DNA of 48,216 bases from Guyparkeria sp. SCN-R1 (GTDB lineage: Bacteria > Pseudomonadota > Gammaproteobacteria > Halothiobacillales > Halothiobacillaceae), in contig NZ_QZMT01000015.1 in the NCBI RefSeq assembly GCF_003932495.1, positions 1-48,216 on the forward strand, given 5' to 3'. This document shows, piece after piece, positions 7,884 to 15,154 of this stretch. Numbering within the stretch: the first letter of the stretch is position 1; every line of letters starts with the position of its first letter. The notes beneath the pieces are model-generated. The model had not been told where the DNA came from. It saw nothing but the letters and a program-made list of their open reading frames with translations, and ran no database searches. Position numbers and translations under genes: made by a program.

Positions 7884-8978
7884 TCACGGAAGCGCGGCGG
7901 CGGCCACCGCCGAGGCCACTTGCTCCGCCCGCTGCTGCAACTCGCCGGCGTTCTCCAATCCGTCGATAAACCGCTGGGGGATGCCGCTGAGCCCCACCTG
8001 AGCCCCCGTAAGCGCACCGGTCAGCATCGCCCGAGCCATGTTCTGGCCACCGCCATTGACCGCGTGCAATACCGCCGCCTCGAAATCGTCGGCAAATCGT
8101 GCCGAGAGGTAGTAGGCAGCCGGAAGCTGGTGATAAATGGCGCACGGCATGCCGTACACCAGGGAAACCTTCCAGGGTGGCTCAATGCGCACCCCGGGAT
8201 CGGCAGCCGCTGCGGCGATGAACGACGGTGTCAGCAGCGCATCGGGCGAGGCAAAACGGCCTGCCCGGGGCGGGTCCGGTTGCCCCGGCCGGGGCGGCTG
8301 AAGATCATCGCTGGTGACGGCATGAAACGGCAACTCACCGCTTTTCACCAAAGCCATCAGCTTGTCGGAGATTCCCGTATCCAGGCGTTGCCCCTGGACC
8401 AGCTGGGCCAGCAACGCACCGTACGCCACGGTCATGGAGACCACCGTTTCGTCCACCTGCGTCAGTGCGGTGTTATCCGCAATGGCTGCCGCCAGTTTCT
8501 TGGGCTCGAATGCATGGCGCACGGCAATGGCAAGTGTACGTTCAATGGCTTCGGTGGTGTCGGCGTGGCCACCGACTTCACCCCAGGGCAAGCCGTGCTC
8601 GACACGTTTTCGCCAGGCATCGCGGATGGATTGACTGGTGTAACCGCCGGGACCAGCGGCCGGGGTGCCATCAAGCATTGGGAAGAGGTCATCATCCAGC
8701 CGCCGGCAGAAATCCCCTTCGTCGTAACCATTCGACTCCACCAGCGAACGCAGCATCAAGTCGAGGATGATCCCCGCCTGGGAGAGCTGGCCGGCCTTGA
8801 GGCCCTCGTGGTATCGACCGGGCTTGGGGTCGGTGTAATCGTCGATCCAGTCGCCGTAATCCCGACGCAACTCGTCGAGGTTGTAGTACCAGTGCGGCCC
8901 CAGCCCCAGGGCATCGCCGATGAAGGCCCCCATGATCGCGCCGGCGACCCGGTCTTTTATAACTTCGCGATTGGTCAT
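7884..8978 (-). CDS. ADP-ribosylglycohydrolase-like protein with altered metal motif
   Basis: A 364-aa all-helical protein of the ADP-ribosylglycohydrolase (DraG/crystallin J1) family. The N-terminal motif GAIMGAFIGDALGLG and the GGHADTTEA segment in mid-protein fit the family. The second metal-binding motif, normally GGDxDT, is replaced by NGGGQNMARA (residues 308-317), so two Asp ligands are missing. This may be a subfamily with another substrate or a non-hydrolase. The start at 8978 is supported by a GGAGG site five bases upstream; the open frame continues 75 bases further without such a site. No partner ADP-ribosyltransferase is visible nearby. Confidence 0.75.
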   Translation of the reverse strand: MTNREVIKDRVAGAIMGAFIGDALGLGPHWYYNLDELRRDYGDWIDDYTDPKPGRYHEGLKAGQLSQAGIILDLMLRSLVESNGYDEGDFCRRLDDDLFPMLDGTPAAGPGGYTSQSIRDAWRKRVEHGLPWGEVGGHADTTEAIERTLAIAVRHAFEPKKLAAAIADNTALTQVDETVVSMTVAYGALLAQLVQGQRLDTGISDKLMALVKSGELPFHAVTSDDLQPPRPGQPDPPRAGRFASPDALLTPSFIAAAAADPGVRIEPPWKVSLVYGMPCAIYHQLPAAYYLSARFADDFEAAVLHAVNGGGQNMARAMLTGALTGAQVGLSGIPQRFIDGLENAGELQQRAEQVASAVAAAALP

Positions 8979-9133
8979 GGGGCCTCCGACGGTGGTTCGG
9001 TGAAGACGTCTCCGGTTATCGGTTACAAGCGTAGTCGCCACTCGAGTGGGCATCCATCACCGGGTGAGAGTCTTTTCGCACGCCTGTTGCGCGGAGTGGC
9101 CTTGAGTCATCGCCGTGCCCGGCGCGCGAGGGC

Positions 9134-9345
9134 CTTTTCTTGCTTGTCCAAGAAAAGACCCGAAAAGAAGGACACCCCACGGCTTGGCCCTTCGGGCCTT
9201 CGAGGCCGGACAAAGTCCGGCCTCGAAGCCTCACGACCGACGGCTGTCTCGGGGCCGGCTCGACGCGACGTCGTGTCGCGCTGAGCCTCGGAGCGACGTC
9301 CCTGTCGCTCCGACCCCGGCCACCCGCCGGCCGTGAGGCAAGCCG
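9134..9345 (+). repeat. Diverged inverted repeat element, copy A
   Basis: This begins with a TTTCTTG...CAAGAAA hairpin. It matches the reverse complement of 9498-9685 along most of its length, sharing the exact 16-mer CGACGCGACGTCGTGT (9261-9276). The spacing of blocks is the same but bases differ, so the copies are old. No convincing gene lies within. Confidence 0.75.
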
Positions 9346-9497
9346 TCAGGGGGCGGGAACCTTCGTTTGCCGCCGTGCCGGCACACGCAAAAAGTAATCT
9401 GCCTTTACCGAAACGCGCCAGCGGCGCGTGCCCAACCATAAGCCGCACCAAGCAAATGATTCATGGCACCGAGTTATCTGGCTCGACTGTCCCCTTC

Positions 9498-9685
9498 GCC
9501 CTTGCCGAGCGGCCGGGGTGCCGCAGGGTCGGGGCGGCATGGACGCCGCCCCGAGGTTCGCCGCTACACGACGTCGCGTCGAACCGACCCGACCGCGACA
9601 CCCCGGACGGGAGGGAAGCCCGTAGGGCCAAGGCGAGGGGTGCCCTTCTGTTTGGGCACTTTCTCTTGGGCAAGCAAGAGAAAGT
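9498..9685 (-). repeat. Diverged inverted repeat element, copy B
   Basis: Inverted partner of 9134-9345. It ends (on plus) with the stem ACTTTCTCTTG / CAAGAGAAAGT and shares the 16-mer at 9566-9581. The roughly 150 bp between the two copies (9346-9497) shows no coding signal. The pair fills most of the gene-free stretch 8979-9784. Confidence 0.75.
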
Positions 9686-9759
9686 GCCTCGCACGCCTGC
9701 CAATGCGGTTTGGCAATCAGCACTTGCGTTGAAGGCGTGCGAAATCATAGAAGCCTCTT

Positions 9760-9780
9760 AAAGGGTTCTGACCCCTTTTT
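9760..9780 (+). repeat. Short dispersed repeat GGTTCTGACCCCTTT, copy 1
   Basis: AAAGGGTTCTGACCCCTTT at 9760-9778 is itself a near-palindrome and is followed by two more T. Copies recur at 10171 in the same orientation and at 12677 inverted, all within the accessory island. Confidence 0.7.
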
Positions 9781-9784
9781 CTGG

Positions 9785-10162
9785 GATGCCCGGCTGACGG
9801 AGAACGCCTTGGCCCATGCCTGGCAACAACGGGGGCGCCCTGGCAACGTGATGTTCCACTCCGACCAGGGCGTGCAGTACGCCGCAGCCTCTTATTCCAA
9901 GGCCCTGTCACGGTTTGGCATCGAACCCAGCATGAGCCGCCGGGGCAACTGCTGGGACAATGCGCCGATGGAGCGACTCTTCCGCAGCTTCAAGAGCGAG
10001 TGGATGCCACGCGGTGGCTACGATTCGATCACCGCGGCCCGAAGAGACGCCGGGGCATACCTGATGGGCTACTACGATTCGGTCCGCCCGCACCAGTATC
10101 TGGAAGGCAAGACGCCGGCGGAAGCCGAGAAATCACTCAACCAACTGTCCAAGATTGCTTGA
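9785..10162 (+). pseudogene. Truncated IS3-family transposase (OrfB C-terminal half)
   Basis: About 125 codons of a DDE integrase (rve) domain survive. HSDQGVQYA holds the second catalytic Asp, and DNAPMERLFRSFKSEW holds the final Glu. The tail RPHQYLEGKTPAEAEKSLNQ is typical of OrfB. The first catalytic Asp, the helix-turn-helix OrfA and both terminal inverted repeats are absent, so it cannot be active. The reading frame is otherwise intact to the stop at 10162. Its 3' flank does not match the IS end found at the window borders, so it seems to be a different element. Confidence 0.85.
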
Positions 10163-10170
10163 CCACTACA

Positions 10171-10187
10171 GGTTCTGACCCCTTTCC
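10171..10187 (+). repeat. Short dispersed repeat GGTTCTGACCCCTTT, copy 2
   Basis: GGTTCTGACCCCTTTCC lies nine bases after the transposase relic and 23 bases before the end of the AT-rich nuclease gene. With copy 3 (12677-12692, inverted) it brackets that gene. Confidence 0.7.
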
Positions 10188-10209
10188 GGGCATAGTTGGA
10201 GAAAGATCC

Positions 10210-12381
10210 TTACTTTAAGCAGCACTTCTTGTATTTTTCCCCACTTCCGCACGGGCATTTTTCATTACGCCCTATCTTTCTCGATTTTTTAGTTACTGTT
10301 TTAAAATTGACCTTATTTTTTCCTTTCAACGACTGCGGTTTGGGGAGATCTTTAGTCAACTCATCCATTTCAATTGACTGCTCCCATCTGAAATGCTTGT
10401 TAACCCCAAACCTCAATCTCTCGGTTTTTGAGCCAAGGCATATACCAAACCATTGGTCAGCCTTCTGCTCATACTTTCTAAGCTCACAATGACGATCCAA
10501 CCGATTGGCTGCTTCGGCGTCTAAGTCTTCATTACAGTGAATAGTAAGCCCCGATCTTCCCTCGCTTATAGCGAGCGTTAAATCATGATGTTTACCATCT
10601 TTTCGCCCCAGCTTTACCAGCTCAGATATTCCGTCATTAATAATTTCGATTGTGCCACCACTAAGAGTCAACAGCATAAAGCCGAAATCTACAGTGGCTG
10701 GATGATCACGTAACTCAATATCCTTAACCAATCTTTCAAAGTGCGTTCCTTCGTACTTTGTTAATATTCCATCTGGAGTTGCAGCGCCAGGAACGCCATC
10801 CCGTCTGGCTAGCATTGCAAGATCTAAGTCAGCGCAAACATCATCGCCCAACTGCATCATAGTATATTCGCCATCCATCCAAAGATTCTGTTTTAGATGG
10901 TATGACAATATCGTCAGCTCATGCGTGCATAATATTTTATCACCATACATTGTCCTTCTATTTACGTAACTCAAGAAATGCAAAGGGGACTGCAGCATCT
11001 CTGTGGCGACATCCAAGAAAAAGACGTCCATCACAAAAGCCGGCTTGATCACTTCAGTTGGATTTTGCTCTAAGAATTGCCTGGCTTGAAACGACAAAGC
11101 TGGATAATGATCAGACACCACACAGAAAGGATAAATCTCCTTGAAGTCTCTGGTAATGGCTATTTCATTACCGCTCTCATCAACTATTTTGTAGCTACTG
11201 TTGGTTAATAAATTTGAGCATGACAAGGCTTGATCATATGCATCTTGAACAGCCTTTTTAAAGTCATCCTTTAGAGAAAGGTCATTCCCTTTACGAGCGG
11301 CGATGGTCAGTTTCTTTGACTTTGCTTGCAATACTATTGCTCTGTTTGCAAACACTACAAGCACATCTATTTCGCCTGCCGTATTACCCCTTTCGTCGAG
11401 AACATAAACGTTTTGAAAAACCCGCCTTTCTCCGAAAACACGCTTAAGTCTTGTGCTCGAAAAATCTTCGGTGAATTCGCCTCTATGGCGCATCGCAATG
11501 CTTCTATATGCGGCATCCGAATTGAACCAGAAAAACGGGGTTTCGTATAACGCTTCAACCAAACTGTAATTTTGGAACAAAAGGTACTTGTCGTCTTGAA
11601 TCTTTATGATTGGATAGGCGTTTATCGGATTAAAGTCACCTAAGGACGTGAAGTCTTCCTGCCCGACTGGCGACACAAACGACTCAACAACCTCTTTAGC
11701 AACCTCAACATCTAATTCGCACCTACCGGCTATTTCTTCTAAAGAAAACGCATAGGCTTCAAGGAAACTCCATTCATTTGGGTGCTTTTTAATTAGGCCG
11801 ACAAGAACATCATTGAGCTTATCATTTTGCAGAACCTGAATAGACGCCACGACAGAAAGTGCTTGCTCGAGAGAGTAGCCTTTATTTTCAACCAGCCATT
11901 CGTTATCGTTTCTATACTTATCCTTCGATAGATCTCTATATTGAAAGTGATATGCTGATTCGCCCCCATAAAAAATTGATTCTCTTAACACAGCGCCAGA
12001 ATTGAAAGGATTAAAGTTATCATCCCCAATTTTACTTGGGTCGAATATGTCTTCGAGTGGCGGCATCATGGAGCGATGCAATTCCTGAAGCAGGGATTCA
12101 GTCTTGCCAAGATATTCCTGCATCATCTTTGGAGAAGGCAAGGTTTCATCTATATCTATTTTACATGCCAGCCCAATTAGAGTAGATATTTCTGTTCTTA
12201 CCAATCGCTCCATTGAAAATTGCTGCAAAACATCTTCGGGCTTTACTTCATCGGCATATCTGATGGTGTTATCTCTAAAGCAGAAATAGGCGATTACATG
12301 AATATATCCTGGAGAGTGACAAAGGTCTTCTAGTTCTTTAAAAACGTCGCTTTCTTTTCTGGCTACTTTATTTTCCAGCAT
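10210..12381 (-). CDS. NERD/Mrr-like nuclease domain protein with C-terminal SEC-C motif
   Basis: A 723-aa protein I do not recognise as a named family. Residues 1-290 are mostly helical. Residues 300-440 look like a PD-(D/E)XK fold: Glu302 in RGEFTEDF, GEIDVLVV with Asp339, the strand AIVLQAKSK with Gln352 and Lys354 (the QxK variant seen in Mrr enzymes), then a helix with QDAYDQALSCSNLL as in NERD domains. The C-terminus (703-722) is a SEC-C zinc motif with CPCGS and KKCC. The gene is strikingly AT-rich with A/T-ending codons, unlike its GC-rich neighbours, so recent transfer is likely. A GGAGA site precedes the ATG. DNA or RNA cleavage, perhaps in phage defence, is inferred. Confidence 0.7.
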   Translation of the reverse strand: MLENKVARKESDVFKELEDLCHSPGYIHVIAYFCFRDNTIRYADEVKPEDVLQQFSMERLVRTEISTLIGLACKIDIDETLPSPKMMQEYLGKTESLLQELHRSMMPPLEDIFDPSKIGDDNFNPFNSGAVLRESIFYGGESAYHFQYRDLSKDKYRNDNEWLVENKGYSLEQALSVVASIQVLQNDKLNDVLVGLIKKHPNEWSFLEAYAFSLEEIAGRCELDVEVAKEVVESFVSPVGQEDFTSLGDFNPINAYPIIKIQDDKYLLFQNYSLVEALYETPFFWFNSDAAYRSIAMRHRGEFTEDFSSTRLKRVFGERRVFQNVYVLDERGNTAGEIDVLVVFANRAIVLQAKSKKLTIAARKGNDLSLKDDFKKAVQDAYDQALSCSNLLTNSSYKIVDESGNEIAITRDFKEIYPFCVVSDHYPALSFQARQFLEQNPTEVIKPAFVMDVFFLDVATEMLQSPLHFLSYVNRRTMYGDKILCTHELTILSYHLKQNLWMDGEYTMMQLGDDVCADLDLAMLARRDGVPGAATPDGILTKYEGTHFERLVKDIELRDHPATVDFGFMLLTLSGGTIEIINDGISELVKLGRKDGKHHDLTLAISEGRSGLTIHCNEDLDAEAANRLDRHCELRKYEQKADQWFGICLGSKTERLRFGVNKHFRWEQSIEMDELTKDLPKPQSLKGKNKVNFKTVTKKSRKIGRNEKCPCGSGEKYKKCCLK

Positions 12382-12429
12382 CCACTACTCTCCAGATTGA
12401 ATTTCCTAGCTATAAATGGACGACCTAAG

Positions 12430-12576
12430 CGCCGCATAAATTCCGGGATTGGCTCGTCCCACCGCCGAATGATGCACACAGTCAGTGACTTGCAACCAGG
12501 AGGAAGAAATTCGTTGGGACTGTTATGCGGCGATTACGCATGATATTGCCTTATGCGGCGGTTCCACGGCATAAGG
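12430..12576. repeat. Cluster of TTATGCGGCG motifs
   Basis: TTATGCGGCG occurs at 12523-12532 and 12551-12560 as direct repeats, with an inverted copy CGCCGCATAA at 12430-12439. CCTTATGC (12549-12556) also pairs with GCATAAGG (12569-12576). The cluster occupies the gene-free 12382-12721 stretch upstream of the nuclease gene. Such arrays can be recombinase or regulator binding sites; no recombinase gene is present here. Confidence 0.6.
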
Positions 12577-12582
12577 GGCACC

Positions 12583-12610
12583 GTGCCATACGGTTTCCTG
12601 CGTATGGCAC
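12583..12610. repeat. Perfect 10-bp hairpin
   Basis: GTGCCATACG (12583-12592) and CGTATGGCAC (12601-12610) are exact reverse complements around an eight-base loop. No T-tract follows. It lies next to the TTATGCGGCG cluster. Confidence 0.85.
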
Positions 12611-12676
12611 GTCTGAAAGCCTGGGGGCGGCTGATCGTCCCTGATGGGCTCATGGGGCGGCATCCACGCCATATAG

Positions 12677-12692
12677 AAAAGGGGTCAGATCC
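12677..12692 (-). repeat. Short dispersed repeat, copy 3 (inverted)
   Basis: AAAAGGGGTCAGATCC is the reverse complement of the copies at 9760 and 10171, with one base changed. It marks the edge where sequence returns to the GC-rich core, 29 bases before the end of phzF. Confidence 0.65.
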
Positions 12693-12721
12693 ATTTTCCG
12701 CGTTTTCCGAGATTTGGGGAA

Positions 12722-13501
12722 TCAGAGCGCAACCTCCGCCACCATCACCGTCACCGCCCCACCAGCCAACCGCACCCGATCACCCACCACTTCACAACCG
12801 AGATTGCCACCCCGCCTGGAAACCTGCCTGGCGGACAATCTCTCCTTACCCAGCCGATCGGCCCAATACGGCGCAAGCTGACAATGCGCCGAGCCGGTGA
12901 CCGGGTCTTCCGGGATACCGAGCTTCGGTGCGAAGAACCGACTGACGAAGTCCACCTCGTCACCCGGCGCGGTCACGATCACGCCGCGTCGGTCGAGCTG
13001 GCCGAGCAGGGCCTGGTCGGGTGACAGGGTGCGGATGGTCGCCTCGGAATCGAACACGACCACGTAGTCGTCACCGGCGAGCACCTCGAGCGGCTGCGCG
13101 CCGAGCCCGCGAACCAGCAGATCGGGAATGTCCCGAGGTGTCGGTGGGCAGGCCGGGAAATCCAGTTGCAGGGCCTCGCCTGCCCGTCTCACGAACAACG
13201 GGCCGCTGCGGCTGTCGAAGGTGATCACCGGTTCGTCGTGGCCGATCGACTCGAAGATGACGTGGGCGGCGGCGAGCGTGGCGTGCCCGCAAAGGTCGAC
13301 TTCCCGGGTGGGGGTGAACCAGCGCAGGTCGAAGCCGTTCTCGGTGGGGACGAAGAAGGCCGTCTCGGAGAGGTTGTTCTCTTCGGCGATGGCCTGGAGC
13401 AGGTCATCGTCGAGCCAGCGCTCGAGCGGGCACACGGCGGCCGGGTTGCCTTCGAAGGCGCGCGTGGCAAAGGCATCGACCTGGTATTGCGTCAGTTTCA
13501 T
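12722..13501 (-). CDS. PhzF-family isomerase/epimerase-like protein
   Basis: A 259-aa protein of the PhzF/diaminopimelate-epimerase fold, slightly short for the family. It has the N-terminal DAFATRAFEGNPAAVCPL motif, the catalytic Glu46 in NLSETAFFV, the RWFTPTREVDLCGHATLAAAH block, and the C-terminal half motif GIPEDPVTGSAHCQLAPYW. PhzF itself isomerises a phenazine precursor, but no other phenazine genes are here. Most genomic homologues (YddE type) have unknown cytosolic substrates. It stands alone, is on the minus strand, and ends at the boundary of the accessory island. Confidence 0.88.
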   Translation of the reverse strand: MKLTQYQVDAFATRAFEGNPAAVCPLERWLDDDLLQAIAEENNLSETAFFVPTENGFDLRWFTPTREVDLCGHATLAAAHVIFESIGHDEPVITFDSRSGPLFVRRAGEALQLDFPACPPTPRDIPDLLVRGLGAQPLEVLAGDDYVVVFDSEATIRTLSPDQALLGQLDRRGVIVTAPGDEVDFVSRFFAPKLGIPEDPVTGSAHCQLAPYWADRLGKERLSARQVSRRGGNLGCEVVGDRVRLAGGAVTVMVAEVAL

Positions 13502-13628
13502 TGGCGATCTTCTCGGTGATATTCCTCGACAACGTCAATGCCGATGGTAACCGGCCGAAACGGCCCAAACAGCAGCGCCCCTATTCGACAGGGTTGATCG
13601 ATGCCGGGCCGGATCGGCATGACCGGCC

Positions 13629-13665
13629 CGGAAAACAAAACACCCCGACACGTCTGCCGGGGTGT
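13629..13665 (-). terminator. Intrinsic terminator of the cytochrome b561-yceI operon
   Basis: On the minus strand, ACACCCCG and CGGGGTGT form an eight-bp stem (arms 13658-13665 and 13640-13647) followed by TTTTGTTTTCC. It is placed 41 bp after the yceI stop. Confidence 0.85.
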
Positions 13666-13705
13666 GGAGCAATGGGCGGGCCGGACGGACCCGCAAGGTA
13701 TCGGC

Positions 13706-14296
13706 TTACTGGCGAACACCCTCCACCGAGAGCGTCACTTCGGCCGTGGTCGCCGCCGGCCCCAGGTCGTAGTCGATACCGAAGTCCTTGAGCGTCAGCG
13801 TGGTGGTGCCGTGGAAACCGGCACGGTAGCCGCCCCAGGGGTCCTCGCCCTCGCCGACCTTCTCGGCCTCGATCTCGATCTCCTTGGTCACGCCGCGCAT
13901 GGTCAGATCGCCGGTGATGACGAAGCCGTCGTCGGTCGACTCGATGCCGGTGCTCTTGAAGGTGGCTTCGGGGTATTCCTTCACGTGGAAGAAGTCGGCC
14001 TCGCGCAGGTGCTTGTCGCGCTCGGCGTGGTTGGAATCGAGGCTGGCCATGTCGATGGTCACGTCGACGCTGGCATCCTCGATGGCGCCGTCCTCGTACT
14101 CGAAGCTGCCCTCGAAGTCGTTGAAGCGGCCGTACAGCCAGGAAAAGCCGAGGTGGTTGATACGCCACTCGACAAAGGCGTGCTGCCCCTCGGTGTCGAT
14201 GACGTACTCGGCCGCCTGGGCGGTGATGGGAAGCGCCGAGACGGGCGCGGCGATGGCGCCGGCCAGCAGGGCGGCGGAAAGGCGTCGGGTAATCAT
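13706..14296 (-). CDS. YceI-family periplasmic protein
   Basis: A 196-aa exported protein with a signal peptide of about 28 residues ending near AQAAEY. The mature part is the YceI lipocalin-like beta barrel: YVIDTEGQHAFVEWRINHLGFSWLYGRF at the start, HLREADFFHVKEYPEATFKST and GDLTMRGVTKEI in the middle, GFHGTTTLTLKDFGIDY near the end. Family members bind long isoprenoid chains in the periplasm. A strong GAAGGAG site precedes the ATG. It follows the cytochrome b561 gene by 31 bp, a pairing often seen, and shares its terminator. The function is known only at the level of lipid binding. Confidence 0.92.
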   Translation of the reverse strand: MITRRLSAALLAGAIAAPVSALPITAQAAEYVIDTEGQHAFVEWRINHLGFSWLYGRFNDFEGSFEYEDGAIEDASVDVTIDMASLDSNHAERDKHLREADFFHVKEYPEATFKSTGIESTDDGFVITGDLTMRGVTKEIEIEAEKVGEGEDPWGGYRAGFHGTTTLTLKDFGIDYDLGPAATTAEVTLSVEGVRQ

Positions 14297-14327
14297 GGGT
14301 CGTCTCCTTCTTATAGGTCGGTTGGTT

Positions 14328-14882
14328 TCAGCGCCGGGACGCGGCGGGCCGGAGCATCCGGCGCAGGGTGTCGTCCCGGTCGAACACGTGGTGTTTGAAG
14401 GCCGCCAGCGCGTGCAGCACGGCCAGGCCGATCACGGTCCAGGCCAGCCAGCGATGCACGTCCCCGGCAATGTCTTCCTGGTCAGGCAGGTCGCTGATGG
14501 TGGCGGGCACCGAGAACAGGCCGAACACGTCGATCGAGCTGCCGTCGGCCGTGGAAATCAGGTAACCGGCGGTCATCAGGGCGAACAGCAGCAGGTAGAG
14601 CGCGCCGTGCACCAGACTGGCGATCCGCCGTTCCCACGGCTTGCCAAGCGGACGCGGGGACGGGTTGAGCCACCGCCAGAGCAAGCGCGCGGTCATCACC
14701 AGGAACAGCAGCACGCCGGTCGCCTTGTGGATCGCCGGCGCCTGGCGATACCAGGGGTCGTAATAGGTCAGCTCCACCATCCACCAGCCCAGCGCGAACA
14801 TGCCGATCACGGCCACGGCCACCAGCCAGTGAAAGCCGATGGCCACGAGACCGTATCCCGTTTCCCTGTTGCGCCACTGCAT
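14328..14882 (-). CDS. Cytochrome b561-family membrane protein (CybB-like)
   Basis: A 184-aa inner-membrane diheme cytochrome with four hydrophobic helices. Histidines that could hold heme occur in IGFHWLVAV (helix 1), AIHKATGVLL (helix 2) and the DVHRWLAWTVIGLAVLHALAA region (helix 4). Family members move electrons between quinol and periplasmic acceptors such as superoxide. A GGGAGGG site sits six bases before the ATG. It is the first gene of the two-gene operon with yceI. It is divergent from a LysR-type gene, which probably controls it. Confidence 0.88.
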   Translation of the reverse strand: MQWRNRETGYGLVAIGFHWLVAVAVIGMFALGWWMVELTYYDPWYRQAPAIHKATGVLLFLVMTARLLWRWLNPSPRPLGKPWERRIASLVHGALYLLLFALMTAGYLISTADGSSIDVFGLFSVPATISDLPDQEDIAGDVHRWLAWTVIGLAVLHALAAFKHHVFDRDDTLRRMLRPAASRR

Positions 14883-15016
14883 CGATGCCCTCCCCTGTTA
14901 CGTCGCCGGCCCTATCGCGGCGGCCTCCGATTCCAGAGAGAGCATGGCCGTTGCGCGGGTGTTTTTAAATCACTAATCTCGAAAAACACTGTTGCTGAAA
15001 AGAGAACGATATGTGG

Positions 15017-15152
15017 GCACCTCGAAAAACCGTCATGAGCCGCCCGAGTGCAAGGAGCCGCGGAGCGAGCGACGAGACATATCAACAAGATAGGCGAGAA
15101 GCGAGTGAGCACGCGACGCTGCAATCGGGCGGCGCAATAGGTTTTTGAGGGG
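15017..15152. repeat. Imperfect inverted repeat element upstream of lysR gene
   Basis: CCTCGAAAAACC at the left pairs with GGTTTTTGAGG at the right with one bulge. Further in, GCCGCCCGAGTGCA pairs with TGCAATCGGGCGGC with one mismatch. The centre is Arg/Glu-coding-like GAGCGAGCGACGAG sequence without dyad. It looks like a non-coding intergenic mobile repeat, lying between the divergent cytochrome b561 and LysR genes. Confidence 0.7.
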
Positions 15153-15154
15153 CC

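Noticed and set aside
9016-9451. Open frames across 9.0-9.5 kb as genes
   Set aside because: They overlap in several frames, start without ribosome sites, and follow the diverged repeat pair.
9785-10187. The transposase relic as a copy of the IS at the window ends
   Set aside because: Only the eight-mer TGACCCCT is shared between the downstream repeat and the IS end. The flank of the relic lacks the rest of the terminus.
12382-12721. Integron attC site or CRISPR array
   Set aside because: No RYYYAAC/GTTRRRY sites, no regular spacers and no cas or integrase gene. The short motifs are irregularly spaced.
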